From: Oxalicibacterium faecigallinarum
GTDB lineage: Bacteria; Pseudomonadota; Gammaproteobacteria; Burkholderiales; Burkholderiaceae_D
Length of the DNA: 64,000 nt
Reading direction: 5' to 3'
Assembly: GCF_014635705.1 (NCBI RefSeq)
Contig: NZ_BMDI01000001.1
Coordinates: 884,008-948,007 of the forward strand
The notes under the pieces are model-generated. The model was not told the origin of the DNA, ran no database searches, and was given only the letters and a program-made list of their open reading frames with translations. A program made the translations under genes and the position numbers. The stretch's first letter is position 1. Each line of letters opens with the position of its first letter. Shown in pieces: positions 28,389 to 38,255 of the stretch.

Positions 28389-29486
28389 TCAAATTACACC
28401 ACTATGACGGCGCTCTGCTTCCATGTATTCATCTGACTGCATCTCGATCAGACGCGACAGCGTACGCTGAAACTCCATCGACAAGGCACCCACGGTGTAC
28501 AACTCTTCCATAGGCACTGCAGCCGATATCAACAACTTGATCTTGTGATCGTAAAGTACATCAATCAACCAGATGAAGCGCCGTGCCTCCGAAGACATCG
28601 ATGCCGAGATCGCGGGAACATCCGACAGAATCAGCGTATGAAAGCGTGTCGCCAGCTCCAGATAGTCGTTCTGGGAACGTGGGCCGCCGCATAAGGTCTG
28701 GAAATCAAACCATATTACACCGCCGGCACGACGCACGGCACGTACTTCGCGACCTTCAATATTGATCACCGGCTCTTCGTCCGCTACCTCTGCGATGCGC
28801 ATAAACGCAGCAAGCAAGGCAGATGATGCCCTTTCATCGAGTGGCGCATGATACGCCTCTACCTGACTCAATGCGCGCTTTCGATAATCCAGACCACCAT
28901 CGACATTCATGATGTCGAGCTTTTCCTTGAGCAAGGCGATTGCCGGCAACACGCGATCTCGATGCAAGCCATCCGGATACAAGGTGTCCGGTTCGAAATT
29001 GGACGTGACCACAAAGGAAACGCCATGTGCGAACAGGGCCTTGAGCAGGTTATAGAGAATCATCGCATCAGCAATGTCCGTCACATGAAATTCGTCAAAG
29101 CAGATCAGACGATATTTTTTCGCCACGCGTTTGGCAACTTCTTCCAGTGGATCCGCAATATTCTTCAACTCATCGAGTTGACGATGCACGCTACGCATGA
29201 ATTCATGGAAATGCACGCGCGTCTTCTTTTCCAGCGGGACGACAGAGTAAAAACTGTCCATCAGAAATGATTTTCCGCGCCCGACGCCGCCCCACATATA
29301 CAAACCACGTGGGACCGGCGGATCACGCAGTATGCGCATCAATACATTTTGACGCCTGGCGTTGAACGCCACCCATTCATCGTAGGCTTGCTGCAGACGT
29401 TGAACCGCACGCCGTTGTGCATCGTCAGCGGTAAAACCACGTTCGGACAAGGCATGCTCGTAAAACTCAGCCACATTCATGGCCAT
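28389..29486 (-). CDS. zapE: Cell division protein ZapE (AFG1-like ATPase)
   Basis: This 365-residue P-loop ATPase destabilises FtsZ polymers late in division and is related to mitochondrial AFG1. Walker A is GGVGRGKSFLMDSFY (residues 66-73 for the P-loop), Walker B is LICFDEFHVTDIADAMIL, and the C-terminal LRRFIWLIDVLYDHKIKLLISA-like region is present. The ATG at 29484-29486 has an excellent GGAGGAG ribosome binding site. A longer in-frame start would cross a terminator. Adjacency to the sucA-sucB-lpd operon is common in betaproteobacteria. Confidence 0.94.
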   Translation of the reverse strand: MAMNVAEFYEHALSERGFTADDAQRRAVQRLQQAYDEWVAFNARRQNVLMRILRDPPVPRGLYMWGGVGRGKSFLMDSFYSVVPLEKKTRVHFHEFMRSVHRQLDELKNIADPLEEVAKRVAKKYRLICFDEFHVTDIADAMILYNLLKALFAHGVSFVVTSNFEPDTLYPDGLHRDRVLPAIALLKEKLDIMNVDGGLDYRKRALSQVEAYHAPLDERASSALLAAFMRIAEVADEEPVINIEGREVRAVRRAGGVIWFDFQTLCGGPRSQNDYLELATRFHTLILSDVPAISASMSSEARRFIWLIDVLYDHKIKLLISAAVPMEELYTVGALSMEFQRTLSRLIEMQSDEYMEAERRHSGVI

Positions 29487-29548
29487 CGACTCCTCCAAGT
29501 ATTCTTTTCTATTTCGCAAATCTGCGCTTGGCTTGCGATGCAACAGGC

Positions 29549-29576
29549 AAAAAAACGGGCGAGACATTGCTCGCCC
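29549..29576 (-). terminator. Terminator of the sucA-sucB-lpd-lipoprotein unit
   Basis: GGGCGAG (29557-29563) pairs perfectly with CTCGCCC (29570-29576). On the minus strand it is followed by seven T. It lies 22 bases after the lipoprotein stop and upstream of zapE. Confidence 0.88.
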
Positions 29577-29597
29577 ATTTGTTTCACACGCGCGGCC

Positions 29598-30002
29598 TTA
29601 CAGTCTGTTCATGTTGACAATGACGCGCGACGGGTAATAACCGCCGCTGGAGCTGATCGGTACGCGAAATCCCAAGCCCAAGCCGACAGCACCCGTGCCG
29701 CCTCCCAGACCGACACCGACATTGGATCCCGAACCGCCACTAATTGGCGGCAAACGCACTTCCGAAGTCCGATAACCTGCCCGATTGCAGACGACCCGTA
29801 GCTCGCCGCTTGCACGACCAATCGATAATGTCGTTGGGGTGACGATGTTCCAGCTTTGCGCATTATTCAACACCGTACAGCTAGCGCCACCGAATTCCTG
29901 GCCGTTTTCGGCAGATGCAATATATACCTGACCGTTATTCGGGCCTGTACTTGCACAACCGATCAACAGGAAGGAAAAAACCAATCCGGCGTAGCGCCAC
30001 AT
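29598..30002 (-). CDS. Small glycine-rich lipoprotein
   Basis: This 134-residue protein has a lipoprotein signal with lipobox LIGC and acylated cysteine at residue 16. The mature region contains a beta-rich domain with ASCTVLNNAQSWNIVTP and GELRVVCNRAGY, reminiscent of surface-lipoprotein PEGA-like strands. A Gly/Val-rich stretch (GVGLGGGTGAVGLGLGF) follows, and the protein ends VIVNMNRL. It starts nine bases after the lpd stop on the same strand and is followed by the terminator, so it is the fourth cistron of the 2-oxoglutarate dehydrogenase operon. Function unknown. Confidence 0.8.
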   Translation of the reverse strand: MWRYAGLVFSFLLIGCASTGPNNGQVYIASAENGQEFGGASCTVLNNAQSWNIVTPTTLSIGRASGELRVVCNRAGYRTSEVRLPPISGGSGSNVGVGLGGGTGAVGLGLGFRVPISSSGGYYPSRVIVNMNRL

Positions 30003-30011
30003 GAATGACTC

Positions 30012-31439
30012 CTAAAAATTTAAAGCCCGCTTATCCACCGCCAGCGCCGCTTCCTTGACGGCTTCTGACAACGAAGGATGTGCATGACAAATACGTGCAA
30101 TATCTTCTGAGGATGCGCGGAATTCCATCGCCACCACTGCTTCCGAAATCAGCTCGGATGCAGTCGGACCAATGATATGCACACCAAGAATTTCATCCGA
30201 TCTGGCATCTGCGATAAATTTCACGAAGCCCGTCGTATCGCCCAGTGCCCGTGCACGACCATTGGCAAGAAAAGGGAATGTACCGGTTTTATACTCAACC
30301 TTCGCTTCTTTCAACTGCTGCTCGGTTTTGCCAACCCATGCAATCTCGGGAGAAGTATAAATGACCCATGGAATGGTGTTGAAGTTCACGTGACCATGCT
30401 GTCCGGCAATACGTTCAGCTACCGCAACGCCCTCTTCCTCGGATTTATGTGCAAGCATCGGACCGCGTACGACATCCCCCACAGCCCACACATTAGGAAG
30501 GTTTGTTTTGCAGTGATCATCGACTGCGATGAACCCACGGTCATCCAGCTTCAAGCCAACTTCTTGGGTATTCAAGCCATTTGTATTCGGTACACGACCA
30601 ATTGACACGATCAGGCGATCAAACTGCGCTTTCTGTGTTGTTCCCTTGCTATCCGAGTAATGAATGGTGACATCTTGTTTACCTACTGTGATGGCACCGA
30701 TCTTTACACCGAGCTCGATATCCAGCCCCTGTTTGGCAAACAGCTTGCCTGCCTCTGTAGCCACCTGCGTGTCCGCGGCACCCAGCAACGCAGGTAATGC
30801 CTCAAGGATTTTGACTTCGGCACCGAGACGCCGCCAGACACTCCCCATTTCCAGTCCGATGACGCCAGCGCCGATGATACCCAAGCGCTTCGGTACCTCC
30901 GACATCGCCAACGCCCCGGTGTTCGACAACACGAGTTTTTCATCAAACGGTGTGTCCGGCAGGGCACGTGGCACCGACCCGGTGGCGATGATCACGTGCC
31001 TGGCAATGACCGTTTCTTCCGTCGCACCCGTAATGCGGACCGTGTGTCCCTCTCCTTCCGGCTTTGCAAATGCGCCACGACCGTGAAAAAACGTAACCTT
31101 GTTCTTTTTGAACAAATACAGAATGCCATCGTTATTCTGTTTCACCACCGTGTTCTTACGTGCCAGCATGGCTTTCAGATTCAGCGATAGCGATTTCATC
31201 TCGATGCCATGATCAGCAAACGCGTGACCGGCATGATCGAAATACTCCGAAGATTGCAGCAATGCTTTTGAGGGAATACAGCCGACGTTGGTACACGTGC
31301 CGCCGGGCGCGGGGCCACCTTTCTCGTTCTTCCAATCGTCGATGCATGCAACAGACAAACCGAGTTGCGCGGCGCGAATGGCAGCCACGTAGCCGCCTGG
31401 CCCTGCACCGATCACAACGACATCAAAATTCTTTGACAT
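30012..31439 (-). CDS. lpd: Dihydrolipoyl dehydrogenase, E3 of 2-oxoglutarate dehydrogenase
   Basis: This 475-residue FAD disulfide oxidoreductase reoxidises the lipoyl groups of SucB. The redox-active cysteines are Cys49 and Cys54 in [16 protein letters not shown]. Two dinucleotide folds are visible ([19 protein letters not shown] and [16 protein letters not shown]). The C-terminal interface has the catalytic His-Glu pair in [14 protein letters not shown]. It follows sucB by 50 bases, with a perfect 8-bp hairpin in the gap, and precedes the lipoprotein gene. Confidence 0.97.
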   Translation of the reverse strand: MSKNFDVVVIGAGPGGYVAAIRAAQLGLSVACIDDWKNEKGGPAPGGTCTNVGCIPSKALLQSSEYFDHAGHAFADHGIEMKSLSLNLKAMLARKNTVVKQNNDGILYLFKKNKVTFFHGRGAFAKPEGEGHTVRITGATEETVIARHVIIATGSVPRALPDTPFDEKLVLSNTGALAMSEVPKRLGIIGAGVIGLEMGSVWRRLGAEVKILEALPALLGAADTQVATEAGKLFAKQGLDIELGVKIGAITVGKQDVTIHYSDSKGTTQKAQFDRLIVSIGRVPNTNGLNTQEVGLKLDDRGFIAVDDHCKTNLPNVWAVGDVVRGPMLAHKSEEEGVAVAERIAGQHGHVNFNTIPWVIYTSPEIAWVGKTEQQLKEAKVEYKTGTFPFLANGRARALGDTTGFVKFIADARSDEILGVHIIGPTASELISEAVVAMEFRASSEDIARICHAHPSLSEAVKEAALAVDKRALNF

Positions 31440-31455
31440 ACCTAGACTCCTGAAC

Positions 31456-31480
31456 GAGACGCCTCATCAAAAGGCGTCTC
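31456..31480 (-). other. Perfect intercistronic hairpin between sucB and lpd
   Basis: GAGACGCC (31456-31463) and GGCGTCTC (31473-31480) form a perfect 8-bp stem with a nine-base loop. No T-run follows on the minus strand, so it is unlikely to terminate; an mRNA processing or stabilising element is more plausible. Confidence 0.6.
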
Positions 31481-31489
31481 TTATCGTTA

Positions 31490-32752
31490 TCAGAGATCGA
31501 GCAGCAGACGTGCAGGATCTTCAAGCGCCTCTTTCATCGCTACCAATCCAAGCACCGCTTCGCGGCCATCAATAATGCGATGGTCGTAAGACAATGCGAG
31601 GTAGTTCATCGGGCGAATCACGATCTGACCATTCTCCACAACCGCACGATCCTTGGTGGCATGAATACCGAGGATTGCAGACTGTGGCGGATTGATGATC
31701 GGCGTCGACAACATGGAGCCGAAGATGCCGCCATTGGAAATCGAGAATGTACCGCCGGTCAGGTCGTCCAGAGTCAATTTGCCATCCTTCGCCTTGGCAC
31801 CGAATTCACCGATTTTCTTCTCGATCTCTGCGATCGACATCTGGTCGGCATCACGCAAAATCGGCACGACCAAGCCACGCGGCGAACCAACGGCGATACC
31901 AATATCAAAATAACCGTGATACACGATGTCATTGCCATCGACTGATGCATTGATGATCGGATACTTCTTCAAGGCAGCGACGGCAGCCTTGACGAAGAAC
32001 GACATGAAGCCCAGCTTGACCCCATGTTCCTTCTCGAACTTGTCGCGATACTTGCTACGCAAGTCGATAACGGGCTGCATGTTGACTTCATTGAAGGTTG
32101 TCAGAATCGCGTTACTTTGCTGCGATTGCAACAAGCGTTCCGCGACCCGTGCGCGCAGACGACTCATGGGCACACGTTCTTCCGGACGATTCAACAACGC
32201 CGGGTTAACCGGCACTGGCACTTGCGGCAGGCTTGGTTTTGCTGCCGGCGCGGCCGCTTCCGCAGACGCTGCAGGTTTTTTCTCCAGCTGATTGATTACG
32301 TCACCTTTGGTCACGCGGCCATCCTTGCCCGAGCCCTGCACGTCGCCGGCCGACAGATTGTTCTCCGACAGCATTTTGGCGGCTGCTGGCATGGCGACGC
32401 CGGCAGACGACTTCGCTTCGATCGGACGCGAAGAAACCGGCTCCTCGGCCGGTTTGGCGGCAGGTTCATCTTTCTTCTCGGCAGGCGCCGCGGATTTTTC
32501 TGCTGGCGAGCCTTCGGTATCAATCAGGGCAATGACTTCGCCCGCGGTTACCGTCGCGCTGTCTTCCTTGAGAAGCTGCTTGATTACGCCCGCAGCCGGT
32601 GCTGGCAATTCCAGCACAACCTTGTCCGTTTCGATGTCGATCAGATTCTCATCGCGAGCAACTGCCTCGCCGACTTTTTTATGCCACTGCAAAAGCGTCG
32701 CTTCTGCCACCGATTCCGACAACTGCGGAACTTTCACCTCTAAAATTGCCAT
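31490..32752 (-). CDS. sucB: Dihydrolipoamide succinyltransferase, E2 of 2-oxoglutarate dehydrogenase
   Basis: This 420-residue core subunit passes the succinyl group to CoA. The N-terminal lipoyl domain has the modified lysine Lys44 in [13 protein letters not shown]. An Ala/Pro/Lys-rich linker (about 78-110) leads to the peripheral-subunit-binding domain ([23 protein letters not shown]). A second linker leads to the catalytic domain ending [15 protein letters not shown], with the active-site histidine and aspartate. A GGAGAG ribosome binding site precedes the ATG at 32750-32752. It lies 60 bases after sucA. Confidence 0.97.
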   Translation of the reverse strand: MAILEVKVPQLSESVAEATLLQWHKKVGEAVARDENLIDIETDKVVLELPAPAAGVIKQLLKEDSATVTAGEVIALIDTEGSPAEKSAAPAEKKDEPAAKPAEEPVSSRPIEAKSSAGVAMPAAAKMLSENNLSAGDVQGSGKDGRVTKGDVINQLEKKPAASAEAAAPAAKPSLPQVPVPVNPALLNRPEERVPMSRLRARVAERLLQSQQSNAILTTFNEVNMQPVIDLRSKYRDKFEKEHGVKLGFMSFFVKAAVAALKKYPIINASVDGNDIVYHGYFDIGIAVGSPRGLVVPILRDADQMSIAEIEKKIGEFGAKAKDGKLTLDDLTGGTFSISNGGIFGSMLSTPIINPPQSAILGIHATKDRAVVENGQIVIRPMNYLALSYDHRIIDGREAVLGLVAMKEALEDPARLLLDL

Positions 32753-32812
32753 GTAACTCTCCGTTTCGGGTTGTTCATGCAGCAAGCCGGCATCCAGCTT
32801 GCTGCAGGGTCT

Positions 32813-35671
32813 TTATTTGGTTTGTACAAAGCCTTTCAGCTTGGTAAAAGCCGCTTCAATCAATGCTTTCTGTTGTGCGTAATGTTTGTCGTAATAACCG
32901 ACAGCAGGCGACGCGCTGGCAGGACGACCGGCATAGGCCAGCTTCTGTCCTTCCGCCATGTTTTCCAGAATGTTGTGCTGAATCTGGAACCATGCACCCT
33001 GATTTTGGGGCTCGTCCTGTGCCCACACCATCTCGGTCACGTTCGGGAACTTGCGCAATTCGGCCGCAAACGATTTGTGCGGGAATGGATAAAGCTGCTC
33101 GACTCGAATGATCGCAACGTCGTACTGGTTACGCTCTTTGCGTGCGGCCACCAGATCGTAATAAACACGACCGGAACACGCGATGATGCGTTTGACTTTT
33201 TTCGGGTCGACTTTTTCATCGATCTCACCGATCACAGTCTGGAACGAGCCTTTTGCCAATTCAGACAAGGGCGAACCAGCATCCTTGTTACGCAGCAGCG
33301 ATTTCGGCGTCAGGATAACCAGCGGCTTACGGAACAAGCGAATCATCTGGCGACGCAGCAAGTGAAAAATCTGCGCTGCAGTCGTCGGCTGCACCACTTG
33401 CATATTGTTGTCCGCACACAGTTGCAGGAAACGCTCGGGACGTGCCGAAGAGTGCTCCGGCCCCTGACCTTCGTAACCATGCGGCAGCATCATGACGAGA
33501 CCGGAAACACGCCCCCACTTCACTTCACCGGAACTAATGAACTGGTCGATCACAACCTGTGCACCGTTGACGAAATCACCGAACTGCGCCTCCCAGATCA
33601 CCAACGTATTGGGTTCAGCCGTCGAATAACCGTACTCGAAAGCCAGCACCGCTTCTTCCGACAACACGGAATCGATCACACGGAACCACGCCTGTTGGTC
33701 CGATACGTTCTGCAACGGGCAATAGGTACCGGCGTCCCAACGCTCGCGATTTTGATCATGCAGAATCGCATGACGGTGCACGAACGTGCCGCGACCGGAA
33801 TCCTGTCCGGTCAGACGAACGGCGTAACCGGAACTGACCAGCGAGGCATACGCCAAATGTTCAGCCATGCCCCAATCGAGATTCATCTCACCCTTGCCCA
33901 TGGCACGGCGATCTTCCAGCACCTTCTCTACCAGAGGGTGAACCTTGAAGTTTTCCGGCAAGGTCACGACACGTTCGGACAAGCGCTTGAGCTCCGTGAT
34001 CGGAACGGCAGTATCCGCCGCATCCGTCCATTTACGATTCAGGAATGGCAGCCAGTCGACCGCATACTTGCTCTTGAAGTTGGAGATGACAGGATCAATC
34101 GTGTGCTTGCCGGCATCCATAGCCTCGCGATAAGCCTTGACCAGATCTTCGCCACCCTCATCCGAAATCGCACCTTGTGCCAGCAGCTTGTCGGCATACA
34201 ACTTGCGCGTTCCCGGCAGCTGGGCGATGCGTTTGTACATCAACGGCTGCGTCAGCGCCGGCGTATCCTGTTCGTTATGGCCGAGTTTGCGATAACAGAT
34301 GATGTCGACCACGATGTCCTTGCGGAATTCGAGACGGTAATCCAGTGCAATCTGTGCGGCAAGAACGACGGCTTCAGGATCGTCGCCGTTGACGTGCAAC
34401 ACGGGCGCCTCAATCATTTTTGCCACGTCCGAGCAGTACAGCGTGGAACGCGAATCCCGCGGATCCGACGTGGTAAAACCAATCTGGTTATTGATGATGA
34501 TATGGACCGTACCGCCAGTACCATAACCACGCGTCTGTGCCAGATTCAACGTTTCCATCACGACGCCCTGACCAGCAAACGCCGCGTCACCATGGATCAG
34601 GACCGGCAGCACCTGCTGCGACGGATCATTCTGACCACGACGCTCGATACGTGCGCGCACCGATCCTTCAACCACGGGATTCACAATCTCGAGGTGAGAT
34701 GGATTGAAGGCGAGCGAAATGTGAACCGGCCCACCCGGCGTGCTGATATCCGATGAAAAGCCCTGGTGATACTTGACGTCACCCGATGGCAGATCGTCGC
34801 CATGACGTCCCTCAAATTCAGCAAACAGTTCCTGCGGGGTCTTGCCGAGAATATTGACCAGCACGTTGAGGCGACCACGATGGGCCATGCCGATCACGAT
34901 TTCCTGTACGCCTTTTTCGCCCCCACGCTGAATCACTTCATCCAGGGCAGCGATAAAGCTTTCACTACCTTCCAGCGAGAAACGTTTTTGTCCAACGTAT
35001 TTGGTATGCAAATAGCGTTCGAGACCTTCGGCGGCCGTCAGACGCTCAAGGATGTGTTTTTTCTTTTCGATGCTGAACACAGGTTGCGAGCGAATCGATT
35101 CGAATTTTTCCTGCAGCCATAGCTTTGGCTTCGGATCACTGATGTACATGAACTCCGGCCCGATCGAGCGGCAATACGTATCACGCAGTGCATTCAACAG
35201 ATCGCGCAGCGACGCATTTTCGGTACCGAAATAGGTATTGCTGATATTGAACACGATATCCATGTCCGCATCGGTAAAACCATAGTAAGTCGGTTCCAGT
35301 TGCGGAATCGATGGACGTTCCTGCCGCTGCAAAGGATCAAGATTGGCCCAGTTGTTGCCCAGCACACGATAGGCGGCAATCAGCTGTGCGACCGCCACGC
35401 GCTTGCGCTCCATTTCTGGATCGGCCGCTGCAGTGACAGTACGGATCGGTCCGTGCTTGGCACGTTCCGCAAAAGAGGCGATAACGGATGCATGCGCCAC
35501 GTCAGGGCGCGCTGAACCATCAACGGCGGGAATGTGTTGCATGGCGTCGAAATAGGCACGCCAGTTGTCGGGCACGGAGCCCGGATTGTCGAGATAAGCC
35601 TCGTACAGTTCTTCAACGTACGGAGCATTCCCTCCAAACAGATAAGAATTGGAGATCGACTGCTGCATCAT
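32813..35671 (-). CDS. sucA: 2-oxoglutarate dehydrogenase E1 component
   Basis: This 952-residue thiamine-diphosphate enzyme decarboxylates 2-oxoglutarate. The N-terminus MMQQSISNSYLFGGNAPYVEELYEAYL and the blocks EIVIGMAHRGRLNVLVNILGK, GDAAFAGQGVVMETLNLAQ and LPHGYEGQGPEHSSARPERFL are those of SucA. The ATG at 35669-35671 follows a GGTGAG ribosome binding site and is preferred over a start 16 codons upstream. It heads sucA-sucB-lpd, with a structured 200-base leader between gltA and sucA. A 661-codon reading frame on the opposite strand is a shadow. Confidence 0.97.
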   Translation of the reverse strand: MMQQSISNSYLFGGNAPYVEELYEAYLDNPGSVPDNWRAYFDAMQHIPAVDGSARPDVAHASVIASFAERAKHGPIRTVTAAADPEMERKRVAVAQLIAAYRVLGNNWANLDPLQRQERPSIPQLEPTYYGFTDADMDIVFNISNTYFGTENASLRDLLNALRDTYCRSIGPEFMYISDPKPKLWLQEKFESIRSQPVFSIEKKKHILERLTAAEGLERYLHTKYVGQKRFSLEGSESFIAALDEVIQRGGEKGVQEIVIGMAHRGRLNVLVNILGKTPQELFAEFEGRHGDDLPSGDVKYHQGFSSDISTPGGPVHISLAFNPSHLEIVNPVVEGSVRARIERRGQNDPSQQVLPVLIHGDAAFAGQGVVMETLNLAQTRGYGTGGTVHIIINNQIGFTTSDPRDSRSTLYCSDVAKMIEAPVLHVNGDDPEAVVLAAQIALDYRLEFRKDIVVDIICYRKLGHNEQDTPALTQPLMYKRIAQLPGTRKLYADKLLAQGAISDEGGEDLVKAYREAMDAGKHTIDPVISNFKSKYAVDWLPFLNRKWTDAADTAVPITELKRLSERVVTLPENFKVHPLVEKVLEDRRAMGKGEMNLDWGMAEHLAYASLVSSGYAVRLTGQDSGRGTFVHRHAILHDQNRERWDAGTYCPLQNVSDQQAWFRVIDSVLSEEAVLAFEYGYSTAEPNTLVIWEAQFGDFVNGAQVVIDQFISSGEVKWGRVSGLVMMLPHGYEGQGPEHSSARPERFLQLCADNNMQVVQPTTAAQIFHLLRRQMIRLFRKPLVILTPKSLLRNKDAGSPLSELAKGSFQTVIGEIDEKVDPKKVKRIIACSGRVYYDLVAARKERNQYDVAIIRVEQLYPFPHKSFAAELRKFPNVTEMVWAQDEPQNQGAWFQIQHNILENMAEGQKLAYAGRPASASPAVGYYDKHYAQQKALIEAAFTKLKGFVQTK

Positions 35672-35790
35672 CTGTTGCTCACCTTTCTTCGCGTTTCGCG
35701 AGATTAGCGGGTTATTCAACCTTCCGCGGCACGGCCTGACCGGTTAGCGGATTGCACATCAAGTTGTGGGGAAGGACTAATTACATATTT
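35672..35790 (-). ncRNA. Structured sucA leader, candidate sucA RNA motif
   Basis: On the minus strand the leader can form an outer helix CCTTCC / GGAAGG (plus-strand arms 35770-35775 and 35720-35725) enclosing about 44 bases. A separate perfect stem TCGCG-AAA-CGCGA (35689-35701) ends about ten bases before the ribosome binding site. A sucA RNA motif has been described upstream of sucA in Burkholderiales, and the position fits. I have not aligned it to the covariance model, so identity is inference. Confidence 0.45.
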
Positions 35791-35871
35791 CTTGCTTGTT
35801 ACGATTACAAAAGCTTAACTGCAAATCGGGCAGCGTGCCTGACACCACCCTTACTTTGTCATCAATTACAT

Positions 35872-37167
35872 TTATTTCGAGACGTCGCGGTGTTGTTCGC
35901 CAATGTACAACTGACGTGGACGACCGATTTTTTGCTCAGGATCGGAAATCATTTCGTTCCACTGAGCAACCCAGCCAACGGTACGCGCCATGGCAAAGAT
36001 GCCCGTGAACAACTGAACCGGAATGCCCAGCGCAGATTGCACAATACCCGAATAGAAATCGACGTTTGGATAGAGACGACGCGACACAAAGTATTCGTCT
36101 TCCAGCGCAATGCGCTCAAGCTCCATTGCAAGCTTGAACAACGGATCGTTTTTCAAGCCAAGCTCTTCCAGCACCTCGTAGCAGGTTTCGCGCATCAGTT
36201 TGGCACGTGGATCGAAGTTTTTATAAACGCGGTGACCAAAACCCATCAGTTTGAATCCGGAGTTCTTGTCCTTGGCCTTTTCCAGGTATTCCGGGATCCG
36301 TTCAACCGTGCCGATTTCGCGCAGCATGTTCAAAGCTGCTTCGTTCGCACCACCGTGCGCCGGTCCCCACAGGCAAGCAATCCCCGCCGCAATACAGCCA
36401 AATGGATTGGCGCCAGACGAACCTGCCAGACGCACGGTCGATGTTGAGGCGTTTTGTTCATGATCTGCGTGCAGTAACAAAATGCGATCCAGTGCACGAA
36501 CCAGCACATCATTGATGCGATATTGTTCGGCTGGTGTCGAGAACATCATGTGCATGAAGTTTGCCGTGTACGACAAATCATTACGCGGATAAACAAATGG
36601 ATGACCAACCGAATACTTGTAAGACATCGCGACCAGGGTCGGCATTTTTGCGATCAGACGAATCGCCGACAACTCACGATGGTGCACATCGCTGATATCC
36701 AGCGCATCGTGATAGAACGAAGCGAGAGCACCCACCGTACCAACCAGCACCGACATCGGATGCGCATCGCGACGGAAACCGCGGAAGAAAAACTGCATCT
36801 GTTCGTGCAGCATCGTGTGCTTCTTGACGGTGCCGACAAAATCGTTTTTCTGTGATTCGTTCGGTAGATCGCCCTTGAGCAGCAGATGACTGATGTCCAT
36901 GAAATCATTGTTCATGGCCAGTTGCTCGATCGGATAACCGCGGTACAGCAGTTCGCCCTTATCACCATCGATGTAGGTGATCGTGGAATCGCAAGACGCC
37001 GTGGACATGAAGCCCGGGTCATAACTGAATTTGCCGGTGCTACCGTAAAGCTTGCGGATATCGATGACATCCGGCCCCAGACTTCCCTTGTAGATCGGCA
37101 GCTCCACCGATGGCGAGCCGTCGGAAAACGACAGCGTGGCTTTGGTGTCAGATTGTGCTTGTGGCAT
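35872..37167 (-). CDS. gltA: Citrate synthase (type II, hexameric)
   Basis: This 431-residue enzyme condenses oxaloacetate and acetyl-CoA. The catalytic histidines are seen in [13 protein letters not shown] and [14 protein letters not shown], and the length and N-terminal beta domain ([30 protein letters not shown]) are those of the NADH-sensitive proteobacterial type. AGGAAGAG precedes the ATG at 37165-37167. It follows sdhE by 64 bases on the same strand and is separated from sucA by 200 bases carrying the sucA leader. Confidence 0.97.
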   Translation of the reverse strand: MPQAQSDTKATLSFSDGSPSVELPIYKGSLGPDVIDIRKLYGSTGKFSYDPGFMSTASCDSTITYIDGDKGELLYRGYPIEQLAMNNDFMDISHLLLKGDLPNESQKNDFVGTVKKHTMLHEQMQFFFRGFRRDAHPMSVLVGTVGALASFYHDALDISDVHHRELSAIRLIAKMPTLVAMSYKYSVGHPFVYPRNDLSYTANFMHMMFSTPAEQYRINDVLVRALDRILLLHADHEQNASTSTVRLAGSSGANPFGCIAAGIACLWGPAHGGANEAALNMLREIGTVERIPEYLEKAKDKNSGFKLMGFGHRVYKNFDPRAKLMRETCYEVLEELGLKNDPLFKLAMELERIALEDEYFVSRRLYPNVDFYSGIVQSALGIPVQLFTGIFAMARTVGWVAQWNEMISDPEQKIGRPRQLYIGEQHRDVSK

Positions 37168-37231
37168 AGCTCTTCCTTCTAGTAACAAGGGTCGATTTCA
37201 AGGAAATCACAAAATCAAAATGCGGTCGGTG

Positions 37232-37501
37232 TCATGCCGCACGCATTTTTTCCAGCAGTGCATGCACGTGCGGCAGATCGAGAGATTCTTCCGGTTCGTT
37301 ACGTGCAAGCAGCAGATTCAGTAAATCGTTGTCCGGCAATTCCATCAAGATGGAAAATGCCTCGACTTCCTCATCGCTCAGCGTTTCCTCGAATGCATCG
37401 AGAAAACGTGTAACGATCAGGTCGTTTTCCAGCAGGCCACGGCGACCGCGCCAGCGCAGTCGCGCGCGTTTCACAGGATCGGCTTGGTGAGACACTGACA
37501 T
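37232..37501 (-). CDS. sdhE: Succinate dehydrogenase flavinylation factor SdhE
   Basis: This 89-residue protein promotes covalent FAD attachment to SdhA. The signature RGxxE appears as RGLLE at residues 21-25, followed by DLIVTRFLDAFEETLSDEEVEAF and a helical C-terminus, as expected for the YgfY/Cpta family. It lies between sdhB and gltA on the same strand, 33 bases after sdhB, in the same apparent operon as its substrate. That linkage strengthens the call. Confidence 0.94.
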   Translation of the reverse strand: MSVSHQADPVKRARLRWRGRRGLLENDLIVTRFLDAFEETLSDEEVEAFSILMELPDNDLLNLLLARNEPEESLDLPHVHALLEKMRAA

Positions 37502-37534
37502 CGTCGCTCCTGTTCACATGCAGAAAGGTCGCGA

Positions 37535-38245
37535 CTATACAGTACGTCGGACCATCAGTTCCTTGATTTTGCCAATTGCCTTGGTTGGATTCAGTCCTTT
37601 CGGGCAGACATCCACACAATTCATGATCGTATGGCAGCGGAACAATCGATAAGGATCTTCCAGATTATCGAGTCGCGCACCCGTCGCATGATCACGGCTG
37701 TCGGCAATGAATCGATATGCCTGCAGCAACCCCGCCGGTCCGACGAACTTGTCCGGGTTCCACCAGAACGATGGACAGGATGTCGAGCAGCATGCGCACA
37801 GTATACATTCGTACAGACCATCCAGCTCTTCCCGCTCTGCCGGCGACTGCAAGCGTTCCTTCTCAGGCGGAATTGTATCGTTAATCAGATAAGGTTTGAT
37901 CGAATCGTATTGTTTGAAGAACTGCGTCATGTCGACGATCAGATCACGGATCACCGGCAAACCCGGCAACGGGCGCAAAACGATCGGTTCGGTCAACTCG
38001 TTGAGATTGGTCGTACAGGCCAATCCGTTCTTGCCGTTGATGTTCATCGCATCGGAACCGCACACACCCTCGCGGCAGGAGCGTCGCAGCGCGAGCGAGT
38101 CATCAACCGATGCCTTGATGCGTTGCAAGGCGTCGAGCAGCATTTTGTCATGATCCTGCAATTCCACCGTCACATCCTGCATGTACGGTTTGGCGTCCTT
38201 GTCAGGGTCATAGCGATAGATCTGAAGTCTGAGCGTACGTGCCAT
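37535..38245 (-). CDS. sdhB: Succinate dehydrogenase iron-sulfur subunit
   Basis: This 236-residue subunit carries electrons from SdhA to quinone. The cysteine sets for the three clusters are visible: [2Fe-2S] in CREGVCGSDAMNINGKNGLAC-type spacing, [4Fe-4S] in CILCACCSTSCP, and [3Fe-4S] in CHTIMNCVDVCPKGLNP. It starts ten bases after sdhA, and its length matches the family. The operon order sdhC-sdhD-sdhA-sdhB-sdhE is conserved. Confidence 0.97.
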   Translation of the reverse strand: MARTLRLQIYRYDPDKDAKPYMQDVTVELQDHDKMLLDALQRIKASVDDSLALRRSCREGVCGSDAMNINGKNGLACTTNLNELTEPIVLRPLPGLPVIRDLIVDMTQFFKQYDSIKPYLINDTIPPEKERLQSPAEREELDGLYECILCACCSTSCPSFWWNPDKFVGPAGLLQAYRFIADSRDHATGARLDNLEDPYRLFRCHTIMNCVDVCPKGLNPTKAIGKIKELMVRRTV

Positions 38246-38255
38246 GTTCTGACCT

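Noticed and set aside
32771-34756. A 661-codon open frame opposite sucA
   Set aside because: It is the antisense shadow of a strongly biased coding region. It has no start signal, no recognisable domain and a composition (many Arg, His, Gln) typical of reverse-strand translation.
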